From: an uncultured Ulvibacter sp.
GTDB taxonomy: Bacteria; Bacteroidota; Bacteroidia; Flavobacteriales; Flavobacteriaceae
Assembly: GCA_938041335.1 (NCBI GenBank)
Contig: CALIAF010000034.1
Coordinates: 1-55,628, forward strand
Length of the DNA: 55,628 nt
Direction: 5' to 3'
Part shown: positions 26,501-37,500 of the stretch, one piece after another
How positions within the stretch are numbered: position 1 is the first letter of the stretch
Layout of the letters: every line of letters begins with the position of its first letter
The notes under the pieces: generated by a model
Databases searched by the model: none
What the model was told of the DNA's origin: nothing
Seen by the model: only the letters and a program-made list of their open reading frames with translations
Made by a program: the position numbers and the translations under genes

Positions 26501-29500
26501 CTATAATTTAAAGGGTAATTTTAAATGAATTTCAAACCCATTGTCCTTCACAAAATGGATTGTTGCATCCATTTTTTGCGCACGACGTTTCATATTAATA
26601 AGCCCAAAGCCAGTGGGTGTTTTTTTATCATTAACGACTCCATCATCTTTAATCACTAGCGTTCCAAATCCATCTTGGTTGGTGATTTTTATAATTACGT
26701 TTTTGGCTTTTGCGTGCTTTAATATATTGGTAATCGCCTCTTTATAGATGTAAAACATGTGTTGCTTAGCGCTCACAGATAATTTTTTAGTAAGGTTAAG
26801 ATCGTTTTTTTCAATTTTAAAATGAATGCCTTGGGGTAATAAAAACTCATCCGCTACTTCTTCCATACGTTCAAGGAGATCTGCTGTGCGCTCTCTTCTG
26901 TTATCAATACTCCATACCAAATCTCTCATCTGTGAGATGGCATCACGACTGGTACTAGCAATTTTATTTAATTTGCTCCTATTTTCATCATTGGCATTTG
27001 CTTCTAATAATTCTGTCTGCATTGCAATACCAGTTAAGGTAGACCCTAAATTGTCGTGTAAATCACTAGAAATCTCTGTGCGTAATTCTTCTATTGCAAA
27101 AAGTTGTCGCACCCTTAGTTGAAAAATACCATAAATAATTGCTAGTAGCAGTAAGACACACAATGCAATAAACCACCATGTTTTATAAAATATGGGGGCT
27201 ACAGTAATGGGCACTTTTAATATATTGCTGTTTTCAGAGCCGCTAAAATCTGCTCCTTTTACGTTTAGTACATAGTCTCCAGCGGGCAATTTATTATACC
27301 GCACATAAGGGTTTGCACCTTGCGAAAACCAAGTGTCCTCAAAGCCTTCTAGCCTTGTGAGGTATTGATTCTCAGTATTCTTAAAATAATTAGGAATGGT
27401 CCAATTAACCTGAAAATACTGATCGTAAGGACTTATCTCAAGCTTTATATCTTGTGTAGCCGATAGATCTGTTTTTTGAATGTTGTTACTCTCACTGTTA
27501 TATCGTGTTATATTAGATAATAATATAGGGGTTTCTAGAGGTGCTTTTATTAAATCTTTAGGATCAAATCGATTCACGCCATTCATTCCACCAAAATAAT
27601 GCGCACCATTACTATCCTTAAAAAAAGAAGCATAGTTAAACTCATTGTGCGTAAGACCATCTTCCACAAAATAGTTTTGAAAAGTCTTTGATTCTGTATT
27701 AAAAAAGGAAAGCCCATCATAAGTACTTACCAAAAAATGCTCATTATAAGGCAGAATACCCACCACATTATCATTAGGTAAGCCACTCGAAACATCATAA
27801 ACAATAGCTTCATTTTGATCTGGATGTAAATAAACAAGACCTCCACCAAAGGTACCTAGCCATAAACTCTCATCTTCATTTTCGTGAACAACCATAATGT
27901 TATTCTTATTCAAAGGCGGATTTGAAGTGAGGTTATACTGTTCTTCAATGGTACCGTTTAGGTTAATTTTAAACAGCCCATCATTTAAGGTTCCGGCCCA
28001 AATAATACCCGGAGATTTACTTTCTAAAAAATACCTAAAGTGTACATAATCTTTTGCTACAGAATTCTTAAAAACCAACTCATGAGTTCCAGTCTCCGGG
28101 TTGTATAGCGTAAGTTTTGATAATGTAAACCCAAATAATAAGCGTCCATCTTTAAGAGTTATTATAGGGCTTTGTCCAGTGATATTAAGTCTATTGTCAA
28201 ATTCTGGCAGCACTTGAGTAAATCCATCACTTAATCGTATTTTTACGAGTGATTCATTAACCGTATAGACATAATTTTTAGCGAGGTCTATAGTAAAAAA
28301 ACGAGCCCCAAAAAGCGGATTAGTGGCTGCATCATAATCGCCCCATAAATTAAGTTCTCTTATTTGATTGCCTTGTGCGTCAAAAACAATGAGCCTTTTA
28401 TCCCGTTCATACATAGCAATAATCTCACCGGCTTTAGTTTCAAACATAGCGCGCATGCTATTACCCCAACCTGTTTCATCAGATTTAAACAGCTGTTTAA
28501 AAATCTTAGGTTTGATACGCATTTTTACAATACCCTTATCTGTAGTGAGCCACAAAAGACCATTATTATCTACAAACAACTGTGAGATACGCGTAAAATC
28601 TAGTCGCTCTTGTATCGTATTTGTAATATTAGTAATGCTACCTAGGCGCTCTTTTCTGTAAACAATGGTATCTCCAGAAAACCAAGTATTCCCTTCTTTA
28701 TCAACGATAGCACGATCGATGCTTTTGGGTTCATCAAACAAGGATTGCCATTTATTTTTTAAGGTATCATAACGAATGATTCCTTTCTTACTAGGAAAAT
28801 AATAATGTTGATTTTCAGCATCAAAAAACGAAGTGCCTCGGGAATTGATTTCTTTATCATCCTCAAAAATTGACAATGTTTTATTTTCAAGTCGCTCCCC
28901 TTCTTCTGTATACTGTTGGCTTCCTCGTTCTTCTGTCAACCACCACAGTTTATTATCGCGGTCTGAGATGAGTCTCGTAAATTCGCGGTTAGCTCGTCGC
29001 ACACTGTCTAAGGCTATAAAACCTAGTGATTCATCAAATTTTTGAAGGTATTGATAAGTGTCTTCGCTTTTAGAAATCCAATGGTCATCTGTGACAATCC
29101 ATACTTGTTTTTTATAATCTATATGAAGATCAAAGACATCCCCTTTAATTCCTTGTGTTTTCCCATAAGCAGTAATACTATCTGTTTGTGTGTTTATGGT
29201 AAATAAATTGTCATTGGCAACAAACCAGATTAGATTATTGCCTTGATACACTAAGTTGTGATCTGTAAACTGCTCATTTTCTATAAAATTAGGATTGTTG
29301 GGGTTACTATTATACACTTTAAAAGAATACCCATCATATTTAAGAAGTCCCTGTGCAGTGCCAAACCACATAAAACCTAAACTATCTTGTGCGACAGACT
29401 TTACGTCTCTAAAAGGCAAACCATTATCTGTGGTTATGGTCTCTATTTGAGATAATGTTTGTGCATTAAGAGCACTAAACGTAAGGCTAAGAAAAAGAAC

Positions 29501-29572
29501 AAACAACGTTACTAATCTAAGCCTGGTCTGGTTAGATGTAATAGCTATACATTGTCGTTTTAACTTTTTCAT
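26501..29572 (-). CDS. Sensor histidine kinase with periplasmic propeller and Y_Y_Y domain
   Basis: 1023 residues. A signal peptide or anchor (ends SLTFSALNAQ) is followed by two-component-regulator propeller repeats through about residue 690 (GLPFRDVKSVAQDSLGFMWF, GLPNDNVVGILPYNE). A Y_Y_Y domain (about 715-785, TRLEGFEDTWFSQG to DYVLNVKGADFSG) precedes one membrane helix (WWFIALCVLLLLAIIYGIF). The cytoplasmic HisKA_3 segment has His839 in SSDLHDNLGSTLTG, and the HATPase_c domain ends KLPFKL (IYKEAITNILKHAKAKNVII, GFGLINMKRRA). It lacks a fused receiver, unlike classical Bacteroides hybrid regulators, and signals through the NarL-type gene beside it. Ligand unknown. Confidence 0.95.
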   Translation of the reverse strand: MKKLKRQCIAITSNQTRLRLVTLFVLFLSLTFSALNAQTLSQIETITTDNGLPFRDVKSVAQDSLGFMWFGTAQGLLKYDGYSFKVYNSNPNNPNFIENEQFTDHNLVYQGNNLIWFVANDNLFTINTQTDSITAYGKTQGIKGDVFDLHIDYKKQVWIVTDDHWISKSEDTYQYLQKFDESLGFIALDSVRRANREFTRLISDRDNKLWWLTEERGSQQYTEEGERLENKTLSIFEDDKEINSRGTSFFDAENQHYYFPSKKGIIRYDTLKNKWQSLFDEPKSIDRAIVDKEGNTWFSGDTIVYRKERLGSITNITNTIQERLDFTRISQLFVDNNGLLWLTTDKGIVKMRIKPKIFKQLFKSDETGWGNSMRAMFETKAGEIIAMYERDKRLIVFDAQGNQIRELNLWGDYDAATNPLFGARFFTIDLAKNYVYTVNESLVKIRLSDGFTQVLPEFDNRLNITGQSPIITLKDGRLLFGFTLSKLTLYNPETGTHELVFKNSVAKDYVHFRYFLESKSPGIIWAGTLNDGLFKINLNGTIEEQYNLTSNPPLNKNNIMVVHENEDESLWLGTFGGGLVYLHPDQNEAIVYDVSSGLPNDNVVGILPYNEHFLVSTYDGLSFFNTESKTFQNYFVEDGLTHNEFNYASFFKDSNGAHYFGGMNGVNRFDPKDLIKAPLETPILLSNITRYNSESNNIQKTDLSATQDIKLEISPYDQYFQVNWTIPNYFKNTENQYLTRLEGFEDTWFSQGANPYVRYNKLPAGDYVLNVKGADFSGSENSNILKVPITVAPIFYKTWWFIALCVLLLLAIIYGIFQLRVRQLFAIEELRTEISSDLHDNLGSTLTGIAMQTELLEANANDENRSKLNKIASTSRDAISQMRDLVWSIDNRRERTADLLERMEEVADEFLLPQGIHFKIEKNDLNLTKKLSVSAKQHMFYIYKEAITNILKHAKAKNVIIKITNQDGFGTLVIKDDGVVNDKKTPTGFGLINMKRRAQKMDATIHFVKDNGFEIHLKLPFKL

Positions 29573-29925
29573 TTTTCTTTTAAAATTCTTTTCTTCGGAA
29601 ATTTTAAAGGTGTGCTAATTTCTAAAATTTGAGGCAGTATCAAAGCATTAAAATTTCAGAAAATAAAGAAATGCTTTACACGATGCAAAATAGTCAAAAA
29701 ATGAGCTAGAATAAAACGGGTGTGATGTTTAGCTTTATTTCTCATTGGCATTTCACAGACTTAAAAAATGGACGGTTTGACCCACGATCGAACGCCAAGG
29801 GCGTACTACAAGAACCAAGACAAAAATAATCGTGAATCTTGCAATGAGCAAAGCGAATGCTTCCCAATAAAAAATCGAGACAAGCTATGTTTCAAAACAT
29901 CCTCGAATTAACATAGGCCAAACAA
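29573..29925. other. Intergenic region upstream of the sensor kinase, no gene seen
   Basis: The 454-base gap 29573-30026 holds no gene that I can support. It contains a short hairpin ACGCC-AAG-GGCGT at 29792-29804 and a 13-mer TTTCTTCGGAAAT at 29590-29602, found twice more in the window. Its right end is the promoter-like block listed next. Confidence 0.5.
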
Positions 29926-29998
29926 CCTAATAAACCACATTAAGATGTGATTGACAAGACACCTTACATCACATAATTTAGCAGTATTAATATGTTAG
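29926..29998 (+). promoter_or_regulatory. Promoter/operator block A upstream of the DUF418 gene
   Basis: A 73-base block aligns without gaps to 31462-31534 (about 80 percent identity by eye). It has an inverted repeat CACAT-TAAG-ATGTG at 29936-29949, then TTGAC at 29951, 20 bases, then TAATTTAGC at 29974. The spacing TTG-N20-TAatTTA resembles the Bacteroidota -33/-7 promoter (TTTG-N19-TAnnTTTG). The palindrome abuts the -33 element, the usual place for an activator site. Confidence 0.6.
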
Positions 29999-30026
29999 CG
30001 ATGTACAAAGAATTAAAAAACCAAAT

Positions 30027-31262
30027 ATGACCATAAAACCTATTGTATCTTCAAATAGAATTCTATACCTAGACATACTTCGTGGTATGGCCATTCTCTT
30101 CATTTTTATTGCTAATGTGTACACCTTCTCTGGATGGCAATTTATGCCAGATGAACTAAAAAGCGCCATGAGTGGAGACGCTTTAAATACCATTATTAAA
30201 CAAGCAACGGTTGTCTTGGTAGATGGCAAATGGTACTCTATATTTTCTTTACTGTTCGGGATAGGTTTCGTGATACAATATGAAAACATAAAGCGTAAAA
30301 ACGGATCATTCACAAGCTTTTTTAGTAAACGAATGGCGGGTTTATTACTTTTTGGACTACTGCATCTTTTCTTTTTGTGGGTGGGTGATATTCTTACCCT
30401 ATATGCCCTTTTAGGCTTTGTATTGATCTTCTTTAGAAACTTCAGCCAAAAACGACTGTTGATCTGGGCAGGTATATTACTGTTATTGCCTATTGTGCAT
30501 TTATTGCTCATGATGGGTTTAGATTTTTATTATCCATACCCATTATTTGACTGGTTTCTTTCTTACTTAGCCAATAACAATATACAATCCCAATTAGTGG
30601 GTGGTCAGTACAATCTATTTGCAGATATAACTACTTGGCTAGACGGTACCAGCTGGAAGCAATTATTTATTATGAATCTAGGACTGCCTTCATTGCGCCT
30701 GCACGATATCCTTTTAGAAGGCCGTATTTTTAAAGTACTTGCTTGCTTCTTACTAGGTATTTGGGCTGGTAGAAAAATGCTTCACAATGGATTATTACAA
30801 AACAAAATACTCTTAAAAAAGATAGCCACCTATGGTTTCTTACTGGGTATTCCCATGAATATACTTTTAGCATATACAAAAACTCAAACAGGAGACACTT
30901 GGGAGATTATAAACTTTATAAGCTACGCTTTTGGGGTCGTGCCATTGGCGTGTGCCTATGCAGCAAGTGTAGCGCTTTTAGTGCGATCTGGTAAGTCTTT
31001 ACTGTCTATACTAGCACCTGTGGGCCAGATGGCAATGAGCAACTATATTTTCCAGACCATGATATCAATTGCACTGTACTATGGTATTGGGTTGGGATTA
31101 GCGCTAGATACCACATTATGGCAAGTGATACTCATGACTATTTCCATCTTTAGCCTTCAAGTCTTGTTTAGCACCTATTGGCTGCGCAACTTTAAATTTG
31201 GTCCTTTAGAATGGGTATGGAGAATGATGACCTATCAAAAATATATTAAAAACAGAAAATGA
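30027..31262 (+). CDS. DUF418 domain-containing membrane protein (YeiB-like)
   Basis: 411 residues, about 10 predicted membrane helices. The opening LYLDILRGMAILFIFIANVY is the first helix signature of the family, LLFGLLHLFFLWVGDILTLYALLGF follows in part, and the DUF418 part at the C-terminus has APVGQMAMSNYIFQTMI and LEWVWRMMTYQ. Its function in the inner membrane is not established; acyl- or lipid-related roles have been proposed for related acyltransferase-like families. Its upstream block matches the one before the giant surface protein, which suggests shared regulation. Confidence 0.9.
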   Translation: MTIKPIVSSNRILYLDILRGMAILFIFIANVYTFSGWQFMPDELKSAMSGDALNTIIKQATVVLVDGKWYSIFSLLFGIGFVIQYENIKRKNGSFTSFFSKRMAGLLLFGLLHLFFLWVGDILTLYALLGFVLIFFRNFSQKRLLIWAGILLLLPIVHLLLMMGLDFYYPYPLFDWFLSYLANNNIQSQLVGGQYNLFADITTWLDGTSWKQLFIMNLGLPSLRLHDILLEGRIFKVLACFLLGIWAGRKMLHNGLLQNKILLKKIATYGFLLGIPMNILLAYTKTQTGDTWEIINFISYAFGVVPLACAYAASVALLVRSGKSLLSILAPVGQMAMSNYIFQTMISIALYYGIGLGLALDTTLWQVILMTISIFSLQVLFSTYWLRNFKFGPLEWVWRMMTYQKYIKNRK

Positions 31263-31361
31263 GGTAATATTATTAATTATCATTTATAGTATATTATGAA
31301 ATCTATAAAAATTTATGAGGATTTTATTATTAGAGAGCGAAGTCTCTTTAAACCGATTTTC

Positions 31362-31437
31362 TACCCCAACCCTAAAGGGAGGGAAATCTCAAATCTTGAT
31401 AACCATATAGAATAAGTCACCCTTTAGGGTTGGGGTA
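31362..31437. repeat. Perfect 18-bp inverted repeat between the DUF418 and giant-protein genes
   Basis: TACCCCAACCCTAAAGGG (31362-31379) and its exact reverse complement CCCTTTAGGGTTGGGGTA (31420-31437) flank 40 bases. No T-run follows, and it is 100 bases past the DUF418 stop, so it is not a typical terminator. The 331-base gap 31263-31593 otherwise holds the promoter block B and a small hairpin near 31334. Confidence 0.8.
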
Positions 31438-31461
31438 AAACGTATTCGGGAATTAAAATAA

Positions 31462-31534
31462 CCTAAAAAACCACATCAAAATGTGATTGACACGACAGCC
31501 AACAACTCCTAATTTAGCGGTACTAATTTGTTGC
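31462..31534 (+). promoter_or_regulatory. Promoter/operator block B upstream of the giant surface protein gene
   Basis: Aligned copy of block A. Inverted repeat CACAT-CAAA-ATGTG at 31472-31485, TTGAC at 31487, 20 bases, TAATTTAGC at 31510. The ATG is 84 bases downstream of the TA. Confidence 0.6.
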
Positions 31535-31593
31535 ATACTGTAGATAACCTAAACTACCAAAAATAGCATTGCAAAAAATAAAAATAAGCCATC

Positions 31594-34500
31594 ATGAAAA
31601 AAACGACCCTACTCCTACTTTTTTCTTTTTTACTAACCTTTACCACACAAGCCCAATGGCAGCAACTAGGCCAAGACATTGATGGGGAAGCTGCATTTGA
31701 TGGTTCTGGAAGATCTGTATCCCTATCTGCAGATGGCAGCATAATGGCAATTGGTGCACCAGGTAATGAAAATCCAAACGGCACAACTGCTGGGCATGTT
31801 CGGGTCTTTCAAAACAATAGCGGTACTTGGGCACAAGTAGGTCAAGATATTGATGGAGAAGCTGCAGGTGATTTCTCAGGAGGTGCTGTATCCTTATCTG
31901 CAGATGGCACCATAGTGGCCATTGGTGCTGATAGTAATGATGATAATGGAACAAGTGCGGGGCATGTACGCGTCTATCAAAATACTAGCGGCACCTGGAC
32001 ACAAATAGGCCAGGATATAGATGGAGAAGCTGCAAATGATAGTTCTGGATTTTCAGTGTCGCTCTCGGCAGATGGTACTATCGTAGCCATTGGTGCCATA
32101 TTTAATGATGGTGTAAATGGAGGAAGCTCTGGGCATGTACGCATCTATGCATATAACGGTATCGATACTTGGATACAGCAAGGACAAGACATTGATGGAG
32201 AAGCAGCGAGTGATCGTTCTGGACAGTCAGTAGCACTCTCGGCAGACGGCGCTATTGTGGCAATTGGAGCAAATTTTAATGCTGGAGTAAATGGAACATT
32301 TTCTGGGCATGTACGTATCTATCAAAACAATAGTGGTACATGGACGCAAATAGGCCAAGATATTGATGGAGAAGCTGCAAGTGATGTTTCTGGAGAGTCA
32401 GTAGCACTCTCTGCAGATGGCAGCATCGTTGCCATAGGCGCAATTGGTAATGATGATAATGGAACCAGTGCGGGGCATGTACGTGTCTATCAAAATAATA
32501 GTGGCACATGGACACAGGTGGGCCAAGATATTGATGGCGAAACAACAATGGATTTGTCTGGAGCAGCCGTTTCACTTTCTGCAGATGGTACTATCGTAGC
32601 CATAGGAGCTACTTCTAATGATGGTAATGGAAGCAATGCTGGCCATGTACGCATCTATCAAAATAATAGTGGCACCTGGACACAAGTAGGTGATGATATT
32701 GATGGCGAAGCTGCAGGTGATGATTCTGGAGAGGCTTTAACACTCTCGGCAGATGGCAGTATTGTTGCTGTTGGAGCTTATCGTAACAATGGGGTAAACG
32801 GCGCAGATTATGGCCATGTGCGGGTGTATGAATATATTGCGCCATCTCCTTGCATAGCAGCCACAAGATTATACGTAAACACCAACGCCACAGGATTAAA
32901 CAACGGTACCTCGTGGGCAGATGCCTTTACAGACCTACAACCCGCACTAGACTGCGCAGATGCTGGAGAGGAAATCTGGGTAGCAGAAGGCACCTATACC
33001 CCTACTGAGTCGCCAGACGGTGCACCAACAGGAACGGGCAATGAACGTTTTCGAGCTTTTCATCTTGCTAATAAAGACCTAAAGATCTACGGTGGATTTA
33101 ATGGTACAGAGACACTATTAAGTGAAAGAGATTTCAAAGCAAACGCAACTATACTAAGTGGCGATTTTAATAATGACGATGTAGTAACAGGCACTGGCGC
33201 CACCTTAACTTTTACAAATAATACAGAAAATGCATACCACGTTCTTATAAATCTCAATCTTACTGCTGCTGCAATACTAGACGGTTTTAGTATATTGGGA
33301 GGGAATGCAGATGGTTTTGTTAGCTACAGCTATGCAGGAATTAATTTCTCTTCTTCTATTGGTGGAGGGATATATAATCGATTCTCTTCACCTACATTAA
33401 GTAATCTTGTTGTAACTGAAAATCATGCAAATAACTTTGGAGGAGGATTATATCAAAATGGTGATTCAAGCATAACAAATAGTACCTTTTCAAAAAACAA
33501 CACTAACTTTTTTGGAGGAGGGATAGAAAATACTGGTTCAATTACACTTACAAATGTAACCATTTCTGGAAATAACGCTAATGTTAACGGAGGAGGTTTT
33601 TTTAATGAATTTAGTACCTCAGCCACACTCACAAACGTGACCTTTGCTTTAAATAATGCTTCCGCTGGAGGGGGATTACACAACAAAAACAGTACAACAA
33701 CTATTTTAAAAAACACCGTATTCTTCGATAATACAGCAGCCAATCACAAGGATATATTCAATGATGGAGGAGCAACCACAATTAGCTTTTCAGCAGTTGA
33801 GGATTATACAGGTACCTGTACAGATTGCATCACCCTTACCGCCAGTCCGTTTACAGATGCCACAAACCCAGGCGGGGCAGATAATATTTTTGCAACCGCA
33901 GATGATGGGCTTGTATTAATCCCTGGTTCACCTCCCGTGGGTGCAGGTACAGCAACGGGTGCACCCACTACAGATATAACTGGTGCAACAAGACCAAACC
34001 CACCAAGTATGGGGGCTTATGAAGAGGCACCTGCATTAGCAAACATTCTAGTAAATGTAGGTACTGGTGACCTAGAGTTTATTGACACTGCAGATAGAGA
34101 TGATGATCTCACAATAGTAATCAATGGTGCTAATTATCGCCTTTCAGACCCAACAAATCCGCTTACCGCAGGTGCAGGTGCCGCACAAATCGATGCAAAT
34201 ACAGTAGACGTCCCGATTGCATCCGTAACAGGAGACATTACGATTAATACAATGGGAGGTGACGATAGCTTTACCACAGATTTTTCTGGCGGAAATTTTA
34301 CAGATAGTATTAATTATGATGGAGGTACACAAAATGCATCAAACCCTGGCGATATATTAATATTGGAAGGCGGCGTTACTTTTGCAAGCGTAGAACACAC
34401 CTTTGTCAATGATAGTGATGGTAGTGTTGCTGTGGCTGGGAATCCGCTTATTTCTTACGTAGGCTTAGAGCCAGTGATAGATAATTTAAGTGTTACAGAC

Positions 34501-37500
34501 AGAGTATTTACATTTACTGGTGCTGCTGAGACAATTACACTTAGTGATGATTTAGACGCAGCAGATAATGAAAGCTTTATAGATTCTACCCTTGGCGAAA
34601 GTGTCACCTTTACAAATCCTACCAATAGCGTAACTATAAATACCGAAGTAAGCGGCGGATCTGGAGCAGACATCCTAAACATTCAAGGTCTTGATGCCAA
34701 TTTTGATGCCGACCTAACTGTTAATGCAGGTGCAGATGATGGTGCAAACTTTATCACCTCCCCTACTTCTATTGGTACTGGAAGTTATGATATCAATGGG
34801 CGAACAATTACGGCTTCGCAAAATATAACAACCACAGGTGCAGGGAGTATTACGTTTAATGCATTTTTAAGTATTTTAGTTGGTCCACATAATATTACGG
34901 CACAAAATGGAACTATTACACTTAACGCAAATGCTACAAATACCTTAACAAATGGTAATCAGACCGCTATTCGATTACTTAATACAGCTATTAGAACAAC
35001 AGGTTCAGGAAATATTAATCTAACAGGAATTGCCACTAGTAATGGTCTTACAGACATAATCATAGGTGTTTTTCTTGAGGGTGCAGTTCAAATCGAAGCT
35101 TTAGGATCTGGAGCAATTAACATAACTGGAGTAGGTGGTAATGGTACAAGTGATAATTATGGAATAAGAGTCGGTGCAGGTACTATTAAAACATCAGGTA
35201 GTGGAATTCAATTAAATGGTACAGGTGGTAATGGCTCTGATTCCGGAAATTATGGTATTGAAATCTTACCAAACGCTGTTATTGAAGATCTTGCTGGTGG
35301 TGATATTATTGTAAATGGTATTGGCGGTTCTGGAACAGTATTTAATGTTGGAATTTTAAATGGTGGTAACCTTACGACAACTACAGGTGCTATTACAGTA
35401 ACTGGAGAAGGGAGCTCAATAGCAACAGGGACAGGTAATTACGGAATATTTTTATTTGGAAACACAGGAACAGGAACTATTGAAACACAAGACGGCGTCA
35501 TTACCTTAGAAGGAACTTCTGGAACAGGTACAGAAGACAATGATGGTATTAAAATGCAAGGTGGTGCAGTAGTTCAAGCAACAGGAACAGGCATTATTAT
35601 GTTAGACGGTACTTCAACAGGTGGCACTGTTAATAACAACGGAGTGTTCATTGACGGAACTGGTACAACTATTAATGCAGCAGGCGGAAATATTGATATA
35701 ACAGGGCAAGGGGCTTTAGGTGCATCTGGAAATGATAATTACGGTATTAAGATAACAGATGATGCCGATATAGAAAATACAACTGCAGGAACAATTACCT
35801 TAACCGGTACAGGTGGTTCTGGAAGCTTTGGCAATACAGGAATAAATATTAATAGCCAATCTTCAATTACATCTCAAAATGGAGCTATTACTATTTCTGG
35901 CACAGGGGGAACTGGTACAGGAGGTTTTCATACAGGAGTTGTAGCTGGAAACCAACCAATAATAGAAAGCACAGGAGTTGGTGCTATTTCAATAACAGGA
36001 ATGGGAGGTTCAGGAACAGCATTTAATCAAGGTATTGACATCTTATCTAGTGTTTATATGTCATCTATGGGCGGGGACATTATGTTGCAAGGGACTGGAG
36101 GAACTGGAACAGGTTCAGGCCAAAATGGTATTTTCATTGGTGTTGATACAAATTTTACAACCACAGGAACTGGAAACATAACAATGAATGGTACAGGTGG
36201 TTCTGGAATAGATCAAAACCATGGGTTGGTTATAAGATCTGATTCTAATATAAATTCATTAGCTACTGTTTTTTCTTTAGTAGATGGTACTATAGCTTTA
36301 AATGGAGTTGCCACAGATGCCTCAGACGGTGTTAGAATTGCATCTCCGGTTACGACAACGGGAACAGAAATTGTATCTATAAATGGTACCACAACAGATG
36401 CAACAGCAAATGCTATTAACATAACTTCAGATATTGACCCAGGATCAATCTCAACAGGAGGTACTATTACGGTAACAGCTACAACTGGTAAAATTAAAAC
36501 CTTGGGTGGTATTCCTGCAAATACACAATTTACAGCAACAACGGCTACTTTTAATGGTGTATTGTCTCCAGGGCAATCACCAGGATTACTAAATGTAGCT
36601 GGTAATGTAAATATAGGCATAGGTGACACCATTGAAATAGAAATCAATGGAACCACCCCAGGAACAGATTATGATCAATTAGCCGTAACAGGCATGGTAG
36701 ACATCACAGATGCTACGCTAACTTTAGTAGATGGTCTGGCGGCGGACGCAGCAATCAACACAACATTTACCATTATTGATAATGACGGTACAGATGCAAT
36801 CCTCGGAAATTTTAACGGCTTGGTAGAAGGTGCAATCATTCCTTTTAATGGACAAAGTTTAAGTATTAGTTATGTTGGTGGTGACGGTAACGATGCTGTC
36901 TTAACCGTTGTACCTGCTACCCTATCCATTGTTGCCACAACGCAAGCAGCAGAAGATGCTACAGATGGATTATTTACAATATCTACTAGCAATCAATTTA
37001 GTACTCCAGTAACCGTAAACTTAATGATTACTGGTACTGCAACAGAAGGAACAGATTATGCAACCATAGGAGCTTCTGTAGTTTTCCCTGCGAATCAAGA
37101 CACGTTAACTATTCCTCTCGATGTGACAGCAGATGCTTTTATTGAAGGAGATGAGACGGTAATTGTTACGATGACTGGCACCGATAATGCAAATGCAAGT
37201 ATTGGCACCCCAGATAACGCAACAGTTACCATTACAGATGATGATGCCGCTACCCTATCGATTGCAGCTACCACTCAAGCTGCAGAAGATGCTACAAATG
37301 GAATATTTACGATAACAGCATCGCAACAATTTCCTACTGATACCAACGTCACTTTTACGGTTTTAGGTACGGCAACTGCAGGCACAGATTATACCGATTT
37401 AGGTACAAGCTTTGTATTTCCAGCAAACACAAACAGTGTTACTATTACTGTACCTGTAATTGCAGATACTATAGACGAAGCAGACGAGACCGTTATTGTA

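Noticed and set aside
31362-31437. Terminator of the DUF418 gene
   Set aside because: No T-run follows either arm and the spacer is 40 bases.
36213-36656. 147-codon minus-strand frame inside the giant gene, and several similar ones (for example 38190-38591)
   Set aside because: These are shadows of the repetitive plus-strand gene; they share its codon-position bias and have no start signals.
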